DNA of 64,000 nucleotides, from NCBI GenBank assembly GCA_013289715.1, contig JABCZJ010000009.1:124001-188000 (forward strand), read 5' to 3'. Under the pieces are notes generated by a model. It ran no database searches and had not been told where the DNA came from. It worked only from the letters and a program-made list of their open reading frames with translations. Shown piece by piece: positions 42,146-51,949 of this stretch (positions within the stretch are counted from its first letter, which is position 1; the number at the start of each line of letters is the position of its first letter). Origin of the DNA: Acidobacteriota bacterium (GTDB taxonomy: Bacteria > Acidobacteriota > Terriglobia > Acidiferrales > UBA7541). Made by a program: the position numbers and the translations under genes.

Positions 42146-43297
42146 GTGAGCACCGCGCGCCCCATGCCCGACAATCCCATCCCGCTCGCAACCATCCTGG
42201 CCGAGCACATTCGCGCCTGGGGTCCCATCCCTTTCGCAAAATACATGGAAGCATGTCTCTACCACCCGCGATACGGCTACTACACCAGCGCCGAACAATC
42301 TCCGCGCCGCGATTATTTCACTAGTGTGGACGCCAGCCCGATTTTCGGACGGCTGCTGGCGCGGCAATTTCAGGAAATGTGGGTTAAGCTCGGCCGGCCC
42401 GCGGAATTCTTGTTGGTGGAACTTGGCGCTGGCCCGGGCACGTTAGCCTCACAAATTTTGAATTTCGCCGCGGAGTCTTTTCCCGAGTTTTACAGCGCCC
42501 TGCGCTACATTGCGATCGAGCGCTCGGCCGCGCGCCGTGCTGCGGCCGCCGCAGCTGGCTCGCTCGCAAGACACGTGGCCGCCACACATTTCGCGATGGT
42601 GTCCGATCTGCCCGCGCAAATTCCTTGTGGCTGCGTTTTTTCAAATGAATTCTTCGACGCGCTGCCGGTCCATCGCCTCGTCCGCGAAGGCAATGGGATG
42701 CGTGAAATTTACGTCGGGCTGGGCACGCACGGCCTGTGTGAACATTTCGGTCCGCTCTCCACTCCCGCGCCTGCCGAATATCTCACTGAGCAGGGAATCA
42801 CGCTGCACGAAGGACAACTGGCGGAAGTAAATCTAGAAGCCTGCGCGTGGATCACGGACGTTGGCGCAAGGCTCGACCGCGGTTTCGCCCTGACCATTGA
42901 CTACGGCCACAAAGCAGAGGAACTCTACGACCACCGCCACATGCGCGGCACCCTGCTGGCCTACGAACAACACCGCGCCAGCGAAAATTTCTTTCGCGCG
43001 CCCGGCGAACAGGATCTCACCGCCCACGTGAATTTCACGGCCCTGGAACGCCACGGAAAGCTCGCCGGACTGCAGCGCACGGCATTCACATCGCAATCCA
43101 ATTTCTTGCTAGGCCTCGCGCGACAAAGCGAATTCACCGACCTGCAATCCTCGGCTATGAGCGAAAGTCAGCAAATTCGCGCCCGACTGCTTTTCAAGAC
43201 GCTGATTTACCCCGAAGGGATGGGCGAGACCTTTCAAGTTCTCATACAGCACAAAGGCATCGACCAGCCACACTTGTCCGGCCTCGATCCTCTGTAA
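42146..43297 (+). CDS. MidA/NDUFAF7-like SAM-dependent methyltransferase
   Basis: 383 residues from GTG. FAKYMEACLYHPRYGYYTS, RRDYFTSVDASPIFGRLLARQ, LVELGAGPGTLASQIL (SAM motif) and FSNEFFDALPVHRLV are the signature of the DUF185/MidA family. Eukaryotic NDUFAF7 methylates an Arg of complex I; the bacterial substrate is not established. It ends the plus-strand run; the next gene is convergent. Confidence 0.9.
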   Translation: MSTARPMPDNPIPLATILAEHIRAWGPIPFAKYMEACLYHPRYGYYTSAEQSPRRDYFTSVDASPIFGRLLARQFQEMWVKLGRPAEFLLVELGAGPGTLASQILNFAAESFPEFYSALRYIAIERSAARRAAAAAAGSLARHVAATHFAMVSDLPAQIPCGCVFSNEFFDALPVHRLVREGNGMREIYVGLGTHGLCEHFGPLSTPAPAEYLTEQGITLHEGQLAEVNLEACAWITDVGARLDRGFALTIDYGHKAEELYDHRHMRGTLLAYEQHRASENFFRAPGEQDLTAHVNFTALERHGKLAGLQRTAFTSQSNFLLGLARQSEFTDLQSSAMSESQQIRARLLFKTLIYPEGMGETFQVLIQHKGIDQPHLSGLDPL

Positions 43298-43369
43298 ATA
43301 ATCCTGCAAATTTGTGAATTTTGAACTGCGGTCGTGCCTCTGGAACGAACGAGCGTAAGCGCTCGATTT

Positions 43370-45559
43370 CTACGGCGTTCCCGGCGAAGGCCGCTTGAGT
43401 GTCGGCTTGCTGGGATCCGCCGCCGGAGCGCTGGTGCCAGGCGCTGACGCAGGCGCGGTAGGCGCCGCCGAAGCAGCTGCGCCGCCCGCCGGCGCGGAAT
43501 CGTCACCCGAATAAGGTTTCTGGATGTATCGCGCCACTTCCTGCTGCGCCCCCGCCGTGTCGTCGCCCAAATGCTGTGCCAGGCTATATTCATTTACAGC
43601 CCGCTCGCGCTGCCCCAGCAGATCATAAATCTTAGCGATATAAATGTGGCTCCAAACCTCAGTCCACTTCGGATCCGCATCTCCACCCAGCGCCGCGCGA
43701 AACGCATTGGCCGCGGCCTGATAATTCTTCTGGTAGAACATCGCCTCGCCCATCCGGAAATGCGCCAGCGAGTTGCTGGGCTGCGCATCTAGCGCTTTCT
43801 GATACTCCTGGATCGCTTCGTAATACTTGCCGACTTCGGCGAACCCTTCGCCGCGCGCAATCAACGCGTGCACACGCAAACGCGCGCTGGATTTCAGCAG
43901 ATTATTGTTGGGGTCAATGATGATGCCGTTCGGTTTCGGCCGGCCGAACGTATCAATCTCGAAAGGCTGCGTCGTGCCGGTCACCAGAATCTTTTTTATT
44001 TCCGGATTGCCTTCCGTATCCACGCGAATTTCCACCGGCATTCGGAAAGTATCCAGATCCTGATGAATCTTGCCCACCACCTTAAATCCCTTCTGCGTGC
44101 GATAGACGATGTACTCCATCTTGAATTCCGGCACGCCCGTCGAGTTCAGCCACTGCGAAAAAAACGAAATCAAATTGACGGGTGGCTGCCCCTTCACCGG
44201 CGGCGGAATTTTCGTCATCGCGATTTTTTCGAAGTCGTTCAGGTTGGTGCTCTTGCCCTCGTATTTCTTGTAGAACTCGCGCAGCAACGCCGTAAACGCA
44301 TCGTCGCCCAGTTCTGTGCGTAGCATGTGGAATACCAGCGCGCCCTTGTCCGCCACAACCGAGCGGTATTCGTTCGAAAATGTCTGCAAGCGCGCCGCCT
44401 GTGAAATCGGCGCCGTATCCTCATACATCAGCGCACCCACCGCGAAATCCTCCAGCGCCTTGTGGAGTCCCGCGCTGCCGTCGCTCTGCTCCGCGTACAT
44501 CGCCTCCGCATAACGCGACAGCCCGTCCGTCAGCCACACATCCGAGGCAGTCGCGGGCAGCACGCGATCGCCCCACCACTGTTCCGCGGCCAGCTGCGAA
44601 AGCAATCGCTCATTCGCGCGCGTGCCCCATTGCCGCGCGCTGATCAGCATCAGTCCCGGCGCCGCGAACCCCGGCACGGTTCCGTCCGGCAGCTGCGCGA
44701 TAGTCAGCGGCGGATCGGTGTCTCGAATTTCCAGCGGCCCAAACGCGTCGGAATAATAACTGAAGATGTGCGCCAACGAAGTCGCATACGAACTCGCCGT
44801 GCTAGCCTGCGCGGGCGGCGTAAATATTGAAACGTTGAATCCTTCCGCTTGCACCGGCGCCAGCTGCAAATTTCCTGCGACGAACGTGCCCACCGGCGCG
44901 GCGTGATCGCAGTGAAATACGTAAGACGCTTCTCCGGGCGCGCCCTTGCCGATCCCGGGCTTCATCGTCGGCGGATCGGCCTTGCCGGTGCCCGCCACCG
45001 CAAACGTATCCGGAACGTCAATCGTAAATTTCCCGGTATAGCGGTTGCTGGGATAGTTCGTCAGCGGAAACCAGCGCGCCGGCAGCAGCAGATACGCTCC
45101 CGTCTTATCCACTGAAGCAAAACGCACACCGCGTGTCGGACTGTCTTCTTCGCTCGATATCGGTCCCGTGTAATCGAACACCAGCGTGACGGTTTTTCCC
45201 GGTGCCACAACGTCCGGCAAGCCGATGGTCAGCTGCAACGGCAACCGATTGTCGCGCTCAAATTCAAGCGTGCCGCCGTTCAGCAGCTTTACCGAATTCA
45301 CGCGCAAATCCTGATGCAGCTCCACCACTACCGTGCGCGCGGGCTGTTGCGCGATGAATTCCACCTTGGCCTGACCAGAGATCGTCTGGTCCTCGGGATG
45401 CAGCAACACCTCTACTTCGTAGTAGGTCGCGCGGAAGGGAAAGCCTTGCGGAGCCTGCGCCAATGCGGCGTTCGCACACAACCATGACGCAATCAGAACT
45501 GCCAGAAACATCGAAAACGCAGCGGGAAGCCGCTCGAACTTGAGCAAGAATTTGAACAA
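43370..45559 (-). CDS. M1-aminopeptidase-like secreted protein with degenerate active site and TPR tail
   Basis: 729 residues. Signal peptide at about 15-35 (FSMFLAVLIASWLCANAALAQA). The M1 N-terminal beta domain and catalytic-like domain are recognisable by ARWFPLTNYPSNRYTGKFTIDVP and EQWWGDRVLPATASDVWLTDGLSRY. In active enzymes HELAHQWWG is found where this protein has QLAAEQWWG (residues 322-326 replace HExxH), the third ligand NEG is TDG, and GAMEN is GFAAP. So zinc binding should be lost. Residues 595-680 are TPR-like (YYEAIQEYQKAL, AHFRMGEAMFYQKNYQAA). The C-terminus is Ala/Pro-rich. It follows lpxB by 83 bp on the same strand. Confidence 0.85.
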   Translation of the reverse strand: MFKFLLKFERLPAAFSMFLAVLIASWLCANAALAQAPQGFPFRATYYEVEVLLHPEDQTISGQAKVEFIAQQPARTVVVELHQDLRVNSVKLLNGGTLEFERDNRLPLQLTIGLPDVVAPGKTVTLVFDYTGPISSEEDSPTRGVRFASVDKTGAYLLLPARWFPLTNYPSNRYTGKFTIDVPDTFAVAGTGKADPPTMKPGIGKGAPGEASYVFHCDHAAPVGTFVAGNLQLAPVQAEGFNVSIFTPPAQASTASSYATSLAHIFSYYSDAFGPLEIRDTDPPLTIAQLPDGTVPGFAAPGLMLISARQWGTRANERLLSQLAAEQWWGDRVLPATASDVWLTDGLSRYAEAMYAEQSDGSAGLHKALEDFAVGALMYEDTAPISQAARLQTFSNEYRSVVADKGALVFHMLRTELGDDAFTALLREFYKKYEGKSTNLNDFEKIAMTKIPPPVKGQPPVNLISFFSQWLNSTGVPEFKMEYIVYRTQKGFKVVGKIHQDLDTFRMPVEIRVDTEGNPEIKKILVTGTTQPFEIDTFGRPKPNGIIIDPNNNLLKSSARLRVHALIARGEGFAEVGKYYEAIQEYQKALDAQPSNSLAHFRMGEAMFYQKNYQAAANAFRAALGGDADPKWTEVWSHIYIAKIYDLLGQRERAVNEYSLAQHLGDDTAGAQQEVARYIQKPYSGDDSAPAGGAAASAAPTAPASAPGTSAPAADPSKPTLKRPSPGTP

Positions 45560-45641
45560 GAAACGTACCTCACTCGTAAAGGGACAGCCCCAGTCAATTC
45601 AGATACAAAACCAGCATATCCCGTTGCCCGCGTATAAAAGG

Positions 45642-46766
45642 TTACATCATCCGGGCGAAAATGTCCGCTGCGCGCTCGATCGCTCCGCCGGGTCCGAGCT
45701 TGGCCCTCACTTCGGCCAGCCCCGCCTTTGCCTCCGCGCGCGCGTCGGGTGAATCCAGCAGGCGTCGCACTTCCGTCGCAACGGCCTCCGGCGTGAAATC
45801 ATCCTGAATTAATTCCGGCGCCACGCGCCTGCCCGCGATCAAATTCACCATGCCGATAAACGGTGTGCGAATCATGTGCCGCAGAATAGATGCAGTAACC
45901 GGCGCCACGCGGTACACCACCACCGTCGGCGTGCCCAGCAGCGCGGCCTCGACGGTCGCCGTACCGCTTGCGACAATCGCGCAATCAGCCGCTGCCAGCG
46001 CGTTGTACGTCGCGTTTTCCACGCGCTCGATCGGCACGCTGGGCCGCGCGTAGCGCGCGAAAAATCCAGAGCTAAGCCCGTGCGCGGCTGCGTGCACAAA
46101 TTGCACGTTCCCCACCTGAGCGATGCGTTCGCACGCAGCGATCACCCGCGCGTAATTCTGCGCGATCTCGTTCGGACGACTGCCCGGAAGTATCGTCACG
46201 ATCGGCCGTCCGGCGTCCAGCCCTTGCTGCGCCGCGAATTCCGCGCGCGACATCGTGGCCCGCACCGTATCCACCAGCGGATGCCCCACAAAATCCACGG
46301 GCACGCCCGCGTCCCGGTAAATTTTCTCTTCAAACGGGAAGATTACCACCATGCGCCGCACCAATCGCTTCACCACGCGCACGCGCCCCGCGCGCCACGC
46401 CCACACCTGCGGCCCAATAAAATATCCCACCGGAATATTGTTTTTCTTCAGCCGCCGAGCCACGCCCAGATGCGTCCCAGGCGAATCCACCAGAATTGCC
46501 AGCGCCGCGCCGCGCTTCGCCGCCTCGCGCGCCAGGCGATTCTGCACTCCGATTACCGTGGGAATTTTGTGCAGCGCTTCCGTGATGCCGACGACCGCCA
46601 CTTCGTGATAGTCCGCGATCAGCTCCACGCCCGCTTCGCGCATGCGCGGCCCACCCATCCCGAAAAACTTCGCGCCTGTCCGAGCTCCGAGCGCCGTAGC
46701 CAGCCGCGCCGCGTACATATCACTCGACGCTTCTCCTGCCGAGATCAGAACTTCGCGCTCACTCAT
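45642..46766 (-). CDS. lpxB: Lipid-A-disaccharide synthase
   Basis: 374 residues. It joins UDP-diacylglucosamine to lipid X, forming the lipid A disaccharide at the inner face of the inner membrane. SAGEASSDMYAARL, FGMGGPRMREAGVELI, VVGITEAL, DSPGTHLGVARRLKK, YFIGPQVWAWR, ILPGSRPNEI and ASGTATVEAALLGTPTVVVYR are all family blocks. DSP replaces the usual DxPxFN wording only slightly (DSPGTH), a conservative-looking variant. ATG 46766 is used; a GTG lies 5 codons upstream. It follows the ABC exporter genes. Confidence 0.93.
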   Translation of the reverse strand: MSEREVLISAGEASSDMYAARLATALGARTGAKFFGMGGPRMREAGVELIADYHEVAVVGITEALHKIPTVIGVQNRLAREAAKRGAALAILVDSPGTHLGVARRLKKNNIPVGYFIGPQVWAWRAGRVRVVKRLVRRMVVIFPFEEKIYRDAGVPVDFVGHPLVDTVRATMSRAEFAAQQGLDAGRPIVTILPGSRPNEIAQNYARVIAACERIAQVGNVQFVHAAAHGLSSGFFARYARPSVPIERVENATYNALAAADCAIVASGTATVEAALLGTPTVVVYRVAPVTASILRHMIRTPFIGMVNLIAGRRVAPELIQDDFTPEAVATEVRRLLDSPDARAEAKAGLAEVRAKLGPGGAIERAADIFARMM

Positions 46767-46865
46767 TGCGCGGGCTCGCACGCGCGCGTCGAGGAAAGTC
46801 GCGGTCGCAGGAAGTACTCACATAATGTCTGGGTCTGTCGTCGTAACAATTCGGCGAGCAACACG

Positions 46866-48746
46866 TCAGTCATCGGCAGGCAGCGGCTGCGAAAATCCCG
46901 GCGCATTCCCATTGAGGAGAGAAGCGATCAACTCCTGCTCCTTGTATTGGAGCTGATACAGGCGGTAATAAATTCCATGCAGCGCAAGCAATTCCTGGTG
47001 CGACCCCTGCTCCCGCAGCCGGCCCTTATGAAACACCAGAATGCGGTCCGCGTGCTGAATCGTGCTCAGCCGATGCGCGATCACCACCGCCGTGCGCCCC
47101 TTCAACAAACGGTCCAGCGCTTCGCGGATCATCAGTTCAGTCTTGGTATCCACGCTGGATGTGGCTTCATCGAGGATCAGAAATTTCGGATCGTGCGCCA
47201 ACGCACGCGCAAAACTCACCAGTTGCCGTTGTCCGACGGACAGAGTCGCGCCGCGTTCGGTGACAGCCGTAGCGACGCCCCCAGGCTGCGAATCGAGAAA
47301 CGCGCCAAGCCCCACCTCGCGCAGTGCGCGTTCGGTACCCGCCCGGTCAATAGTCGTGGTGCCGAGCTTCACGTTCGTTTCTAGCGTCCCGGTGAAGAGG
47401 AACGGATCCTGCAGCACAATTCCAAAAAGCCGCCGCAAATCCTGTACATCCAGCTCTCGTATGTCCACGCCGTCCAGCAAAATCTCGCCGCGCTGAATAT
47501 CATAGAACCGCAGCAGCAGCTGAATGATCGTAGTTTTCCCCGCGCCCGTGTGCCCCACAATCGCCAGCGTCTGCCCCGGCTCCACGCGGAACGAAACATC
47601 GCGCAGCACCCAATCTTCTTCCTGCGGCGCCGTCCCCCCGTGATACGCAAACCAAACATTGCGGAATTCGATTTCGCCGCGCGGCGCGGGAAGCGCGTGA
47701 ATCTTCGCCGGCGAAAAAATCGTCACTGGCTCATCCAGCAGCCGGAAAATGCGCTCCGAAGCTGCCATAGCGCTCTGCAAAATGTTGAATTTTTCGCTTA
47801 GATCCTGAATCGGCCGGAAAAAACGCTGCGCGTACATCATGAACGCCACCAGCACACCGATTTGTATCGTCCCTGCGATCACCCGCACTCCGCCCACCCA
47901 GGAAAGCAGTGCGATGCCCGCAAAGCTCAGAAATTCGACGCCCGGATAAAAGAACGAGAACGCGTCAATCGCATCCTTGTAAGCCACCATGTGCGTGTGG
48001 TTCAACTCCGCGAACTTCGCGCACGATTTCTGCTCCCGGTTGAAGAGCTGCACCACCGCCATGCCGCTCACATGCTCCTGCAGGAACGCATTGATGCGCG
48101 CGATCGCCGTGCGAATCCGCCGGTTGGCGTCGCGCACGCGATTGCGGAAAAAATAAGTGAGCAGAATCATGAACGGCAGCGGCGAAAAAGTCGCCAGCGC
48201 CAACATCGGATGCCACCTGAACAAAACCGCCGCCATCGCAAACAGCAGCACGAAATCGTTCAGCATCGCCACCACGCCCGATGCGAACAAATCATTCAGC
48301 GCGTCCACGTCGGTTGTCGAGCGCGTCACCAGCCGCCCGATCGGGCTGCGATCGAAAAAACTCATCGGCAGGCGCTGCAGATGCTCGAAAATTTCCTTGC
48401 GCAGGTCGTACATCGTCTCCTGCCCGACCCACTGCATGATCCGCACCTGCACGTATTGCAGCCCAAAACTCGCCAGGATGGAACCGGCATAAGCCGCCGC
48501 GACCCATACCAGCCCTAAAACCGCGGCGGTTCGCGCGATTTTGCCGTCGAATCCGGGAATAATGTAACGGTCAATCCCCACGCTGAAAAGAAAAGGCCCC
48601 AGAATTTCCAAAGCCGTGATTCCCAGCGTGAACGAAACCGCCAGAACCACCTGCAACTGGTAGGGACGCAAATATTCCATCAATCGCCGCGTCAGTTGCG
48701 AATCGTAAAGCTTGCCTAATTTCTCTTCTTCGCGGAAATCGCTCAT
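46866..48746 (-). CDS. ABC exporter half-transporter with canonical nucleotide site
   Basis: 626 residues. Six membrane helices (about 30-320) and an ATPase domain. The nucleotide-binding domain shows GHTGAGKTTIIQLL (Walker A), LSVGQRQLVSFARAL (signature), FLILDEATSSVD (Walker B with catalytic Glu) and IAHRLSTIQHADRI (H-loop). Its ATG overlaps the stop of the upstream half-transporter by 4 bp. The pair is built like BmrC/BmrD-type heterodimers; this is the subunit with the intact Glu. Substrate is unknown; lpxB just downstream makes a lipid role worth testing. Confidence 0.93.
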   Translation of the reverse strand: MSDFREEEKLGKLYDSQLTRRLMEYLRPYQLQVVLAVSFTLGITALEILGPFLFSVGIDRYIIPGFDGKIARTAAVLGLVWVAAAYAGSILASFGLQYVQVRIMQWVGQETMYDLRKEIFEHLQRLPMSFFDRSPIGRLVTRSTTDVDALNDLFASGVVAMLNDFVLLFAMAAVLFRWHPMLALATFSPLPFMILLTYFFRNRVRDANRRIRTAIARINAFLQEHVSGMAVVQLFNREQKSCAKFAELNHTHMVAYKDAIDAFSFFYPGVEFLSFAGIALLSWVGGVRVIAGTIQIGVLVAFMMYAQRFFRPIQDLSEKFNILQSAMAASERIFRLLDEPVTIFSPAKIHALPAPRGEIEFRNVWFAYHGGTAPQEEDWVLRDVSFRVEPGQTLAIVGHTGAGKTTIIQLLLRFYDIQRGEILLDGVDIRELDVQDLRRLFGIVLQDPFLFTGTLETNVKLGTTTIDRAGTERALREVGLGAFLDSQPGGVATAVTERGATLSVGQRQLVSFARALAHDPKFLILDEATSSVDTKTELMIREALDRLLKGRTAVVIAHRLSTIQHADRILVFHKGRLREQGSHQELLALHGIYYRLYQLQYKEQELIASLLNGNAPGFSQPLPADD

Positions 48747-50710
48747 TCCCGTTCCAGCTCTTCTTCCAGCATCTGCTTCTGATTCAAATCCGCGTAATAA
48801 CCGCCCAGCGCCAGCAGCTGTTCGTGGGTCCCGCGTTCGATGATCCGCCCATCGCGCAATACCACGATTTGATCCGCATTTTTCACGGTAGATACCCGAT
48901 GCGAAATCAAAATCGACGTGCGCGCTCGCATCACGTCGCGCAAGCGTCGCAGAATCCGCTCTTCCGTATCCGTATCCACGCTCGACAAAGCGTCATCCAA
49001 AATCAGAATTTTCGGCTGGCGCAGCACAGCGCGCGCGATAGACGTGCGCTGCTTCTGCCCACCCGATAGCGTGATGCCGCGCTCGCCCACCATCGTGTCG
49101 TAGCGCTGCGGGAAACTCTGTATCTCTCCGGAAATACTGGCGATTTCTGCCGCCTCTAAAACATGCGCTTCCAGCGCACTGTCCACTCCAAACGCGATGT
49201 TTTCGCGCAGCGTGTCGCTGAATAGAAACGTATCCTGCGGCACGTACCCGATCGCGCGCCGCACTTCCTCCAGCGGATAATCGCGAATCGAGCTCCCATC
49301 CAGGAACAAAGTTCCCGGCGGCGCATCCCACAACCGCGCAATCAACGCCGCCAGCGTGGATTTGCCGCTCCCCGTCGGTCCCACGATCGCAAGCGTCGAG
49401 CCTGCCGGCACATGCAAATTAATATCGCGCAGCACGGGACCGCCGCCAGTGCCGTCTTCGTTGCGCGCAGTCGGATACGTAAAAGTTAAATGGCGGAATT
49501 CGATTTCGCCGCGAACAGAAGACTCCGGCTCCGCCGCCGCTTGACCCGAATCCCCATTGCGTCCTGCGCTAGCTCCGTTTCCGCCGCTCACCTCGTCCGC
49601 ACGGGCAGAATCACCGATGCGTGCCTTCGCGTGCAAAATGTAATTCAAACGCCCCATGGAAGCCGCGCCACGCTGAAAAATATTCGTCACCCAACCCAGC
49701 GCGATCATCGGAAACACCAGCTGGCCCAGGAACCAATAGAACGCCCACATGGTCCCTACCGTAAACCGATGGTCGATCACGTCGCGCCCGCCCTTACCGA
49801 GCAAAATTACAAACGTGATCCCAATCAACGCGGTGAGAAACGGAAAGAACAAGCTCCAGGTAGCAATCAGCTTGATGTTGCGGTTCACATAATCGCGATT
49901 CGCCAGATCGAAAGCCTCGATCTCCGGTTTTTCCTGCGCGTACGCGCGAATCACGCGAATGCCCGTCAAATTTTCCTGCGCGCGCGTGGACAAAGTCCCC
50001 AGCGCCGCCTGAATCTGCTCCGAAAGCCGGTGAATCGTCTCGCCAAAATAACGCACCGCAAACGCCACCACGGGGACGGGCAGCAACACCCACAGCGTCA
50101 AACTCGCGGAGAGTTTCACCATGAAAAAAACCGCCACGATCATCGTCACAATCGTCGTCGCGCTGTACATGATTCCCGGACCCAGCACCATGCGCACCGC
50201 GTTCAAATCGTTTGTCGCGCGCGACATCAAGTCCCCGGTGCGGTTCCGCACGTAAAATTCCGGTTCCAGTTCCACCAGCCGCGCCAGCATATCGTTTCGC
50301 AAATCGTATTCAATCTCGCGCGAAACTCCGATCAGGATCCAGCGTGTCCAGAACGACAAAAACCCCTTCACCAGCATCACGCCAATCAAAATCATGCAGA
50401 AAAGCCCCAGCGCGTGCCGGTTCATCGGCGCATAAAGCGAAAGCAACGGGCTCAGCGCAATTCGCGCGGTTCCGGTCAGAGTGGAAAGCGTCCGCGCCGA
50501 CCCGCTGATGCAATCGGTGATCATTCCAATAATCAATTGCGGGAACGCGCCGACCAGCCCCATCAAAGTGTTGGTCAGCAGCCCGAGCGCGGTCATGCTC
50601 TTGTATCGTCGAACGTAGGGAATCAGCGTCTTCAGATGGTCCCAGCCCGACGCTTTTTTCACCGGACGGGCGGCGGCGCTGACTGCAGCGGGTTGGGCGA
50701 TGGCGCTCAC
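48743..50710 (-). CDS. ABC exporter half-transporter with degenerate catalytic Glu
   Basis: 655 residues. Membrane domain about 25-340, then a 50-residue Gly/Ser/Ala-rich insertion before the ATPase domain (near 375-405, SGGNGASAGRNGDSGQAA). NBD motifs are GPTGSGKSTLAALIARL, LSGGQKQRTSIARAVLR, ILILDDALSSVD and ISHRVSTVKNADQI. The Walker B Glu is replaced by Asp (LDD), the usual mark of the degenerate-site partner in heterodimeric exporters such as BmrC/TM287. It overlaps both neighbours by 4 bp. Confidence 0.93.
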   Translation of the reverse strand: MSAIAQPAAVSAAARPVKKASGWDHLKTLIPYVRRYKSMTALGLLTNTLMGLVGAFPQLIIGMITDCISGSARTLSTLTGTARIALSPLLSLYAPMNRHALGLFCMILIGVMLVKGFLSFWTRWILIGVSREIEYDLRNDMLARLVELEPEFYVRNRTGDLMSRATNDLNAVRMVLGPGIMYSATTIVTMIVAVFFMVKLSASLTLWVLLPVPVVAFAVRYFGETIHRLSEQIQAALGTLSTRAQENLTGIRVIRAYAQEKPEIEAFDLANRDYVNRNIKLIATWSLFFPFLTALIGITFVILLGKGGRDVIDHRFTVGTMWAFYWFLGQLVFPMIALGWVTNIFQRGAASMGRLNYILHAKARIGDSARADEVSGGNGASAGRNGDSGQAAAEPESSVRGEIEFRHLTFTYPTARNEDGTGGGPVLRDINLHVPAGSTLAIVGPTGSGKSTLAALIARLWDAPPGTLFLDGSSIRDYPLEEVRRAIGYVPQDTFLFSDTLRENIAFGVDSALEAHVLEAAEIASISGEIQSFPQRYDTMVGERGITLSGGQKQRTSIARAVLRQPKILILDDALSSVDTDTEERILRRLRDVMRARTSILISHRVSTVKNADQIVVLRDGRIIERGTHEQLLALGGYYADLNQKQMLEEELERE

Positions 50711-51354
50711 AGGCGGACTTGCGACTCCGGAGTTTCCAGTGCGGGCAGCTCATACAGAAAATTCTGAAAATTGCGATCCATGGATTGATACCGCTTGGCC
50801 TTCGCGTTCCAGCGCACCTCGACAGGCAACATGCGCGCGCCCTTGGGATCCGCGGCCGGCGTGAAATAAAGCAGGAGGCCCTTGGCGTTATCCTGTTCGA
50901 ACTGCAATCGCCAGCCGTTCACGGGAGCCAGCGGAATATTGCCCAGATATCCTTTGGGATTTTCCAGATGCTCGTCGCAGCGCAGAATTTCCTTCCACGT
51001 GCCGCCGCTGTTTTCCAGGATCACTCCGCGCGTGATCACCGTCCCCGGCATTGTCACCTGCGGCGTCGCCTTGATGCGGTTCACGGCCAGAATCTGCCGC
51101 GCGCCGTTTTTCGCCAGATCGCCGTACAGCAGCACCTCAGTCTCGGAGCCCAGCGCCGTTTCCGCGGCCTTCTGTATCTCGTCCGGCACGGCGGGCGTCG
51201 CTCGCACGCCTGGTGCCGCGGAAGCCGCCGCGCCGCTTGGCGAAGCCTTTTCGCCAGAGCTAGCGCCAGTAGCGGGAGCCGTAGACGAGCTTCCGCACGA
51301 CCATGCGCTCAGCGCCACCGCACTCAAAATTGCGCACCCGATGAATTTCTTCAT
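50707..51354 (-). CDS. Lipoprotein of unknown function
   Basis: 215 residues. LSAVALSAWSCGSS is a lipobox ending in Cys20. The next 35 residues are low-complexity Ser/Ala/Gly. The domain from residue 58 (IQKAAETALGSETEVLLYGDLAKNGARQILAVNRI) is not a family I know. It lies 10 bp after the upstream gene and overlaps the ABC exporter start, so it is part of the same operon and may act as an envelope partner of the exporter. Confidence 0.75.
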   Translation of the reverse strand: MKKFIGCAILSAVALSAWSCGSSSTAPATGASSGEKASPSGAAASAAPGVRATPAVPDEIQKAAETALGSETEVLLYGDLAKNGARQILAVNRIKATPQVTMPGTVITRGVILENSGGTWKEILRCDEHLENPKGYLGNIPLAPVNGWRLQFEQDNAKGLLLYFTPAADPKGARMLPVEVRWNAKAKRYQSMDRNFQNFLYELPALETPESQVRL

Positions 51355-51364
51355 GAAGTCCCGG

Positions 51365-51949
51365 TTAGAGCGTTGCAGCCGCGAGCGTAATCTCCGCCAC
51401 CGCTTGCGAAGAGGCGCCGCAAGACACCTCCATCACCTGCGGCACGTCCGGCCCAGCCCAATCAAATTTGTACAAATACAATTCTAACTTGTCGTTGCCC
51501 CGGACGGAAGGGCTGCGCGATTCCGCCTTCCCGTAAATTTCCTCGATCCGCCCGCACGCGTCGCCGAGCTGCAGTCCGTGCCCGCTCGCGATCAGCCTCA
51601 GCCGTTTCGGATCCATCGCGCTCGCCGCGCATTTCGCCATGATTTCTGGCTTGTAGTTCGAACCGACAGTCACGATTTTCACGACGCCGCTGGCGTCGGT
51701 TTCCACGCGCAGTTCGCGATGCATGCAAATGTCGCCCCAGACGTAGGCATCCGTGACGGCAGCGTCTCGCGTCAGGTCCCGGAATTCGTTCGCAGGAGCA
51801 GACACCTTGTCGTGTCCCGGCCGCAATCCCGCGAGCGATAATTCATTCACCCGACCACGCTGCACTGCCTGCAACCCGACCTGCACCGCCAGCGCCACGA
51901 ACGCCACCACGCTAACGAGCAGCCAAAATCTCTTCGAGGCGCGCCTCAA
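51365..51949 (-). CDS. Membrane-anchored protein of unknown function
   Basis: 194 residues from TTG 51949. An N-terminal helix (FWLLVSVVAFVALAVQVGL) anchors it; the remainder has YVWGDICMHRELRVETDASGVVKIV and a C-terminal VMEVSCGASSQAVAEITL. No family recognised. The start overlaps the preceding gene by 38 bp, with AAGGAG upstream inside that gene. The overlap is longer than usual, so a later start is possible. Confidence 0.6.
   Translation of the reverse strand: MRRASKRFWLLVSVVAFVALAVQVGLQAVQRGRVNELSLAGLRPGHDKVSAPANEFRDLTRDAAVTDAYVWGDICMHRELRVETDASGVVKIVTVGSNYKPEIMAKCAASAMDPKRLRLIASGHGLQLGDACGRIEEIYGKAESRSPSVRGNDKLELYLYKFDWAGPDVPQVMEVSCGASSQAVAEITLAAATL

Noticed and set aside
45876..47384. 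502-residue plus-strand frame opposite lpxB and the ABC exporter
   Set aside because: Arg/His-rich antisense shadow; the minus strand carries clear, motif-complete genes here.
49490..50767. 425-residue plus-strand frame opposite the second ABC half-transporter
   Set aside because: Same reason: antisense shadow without domain features.
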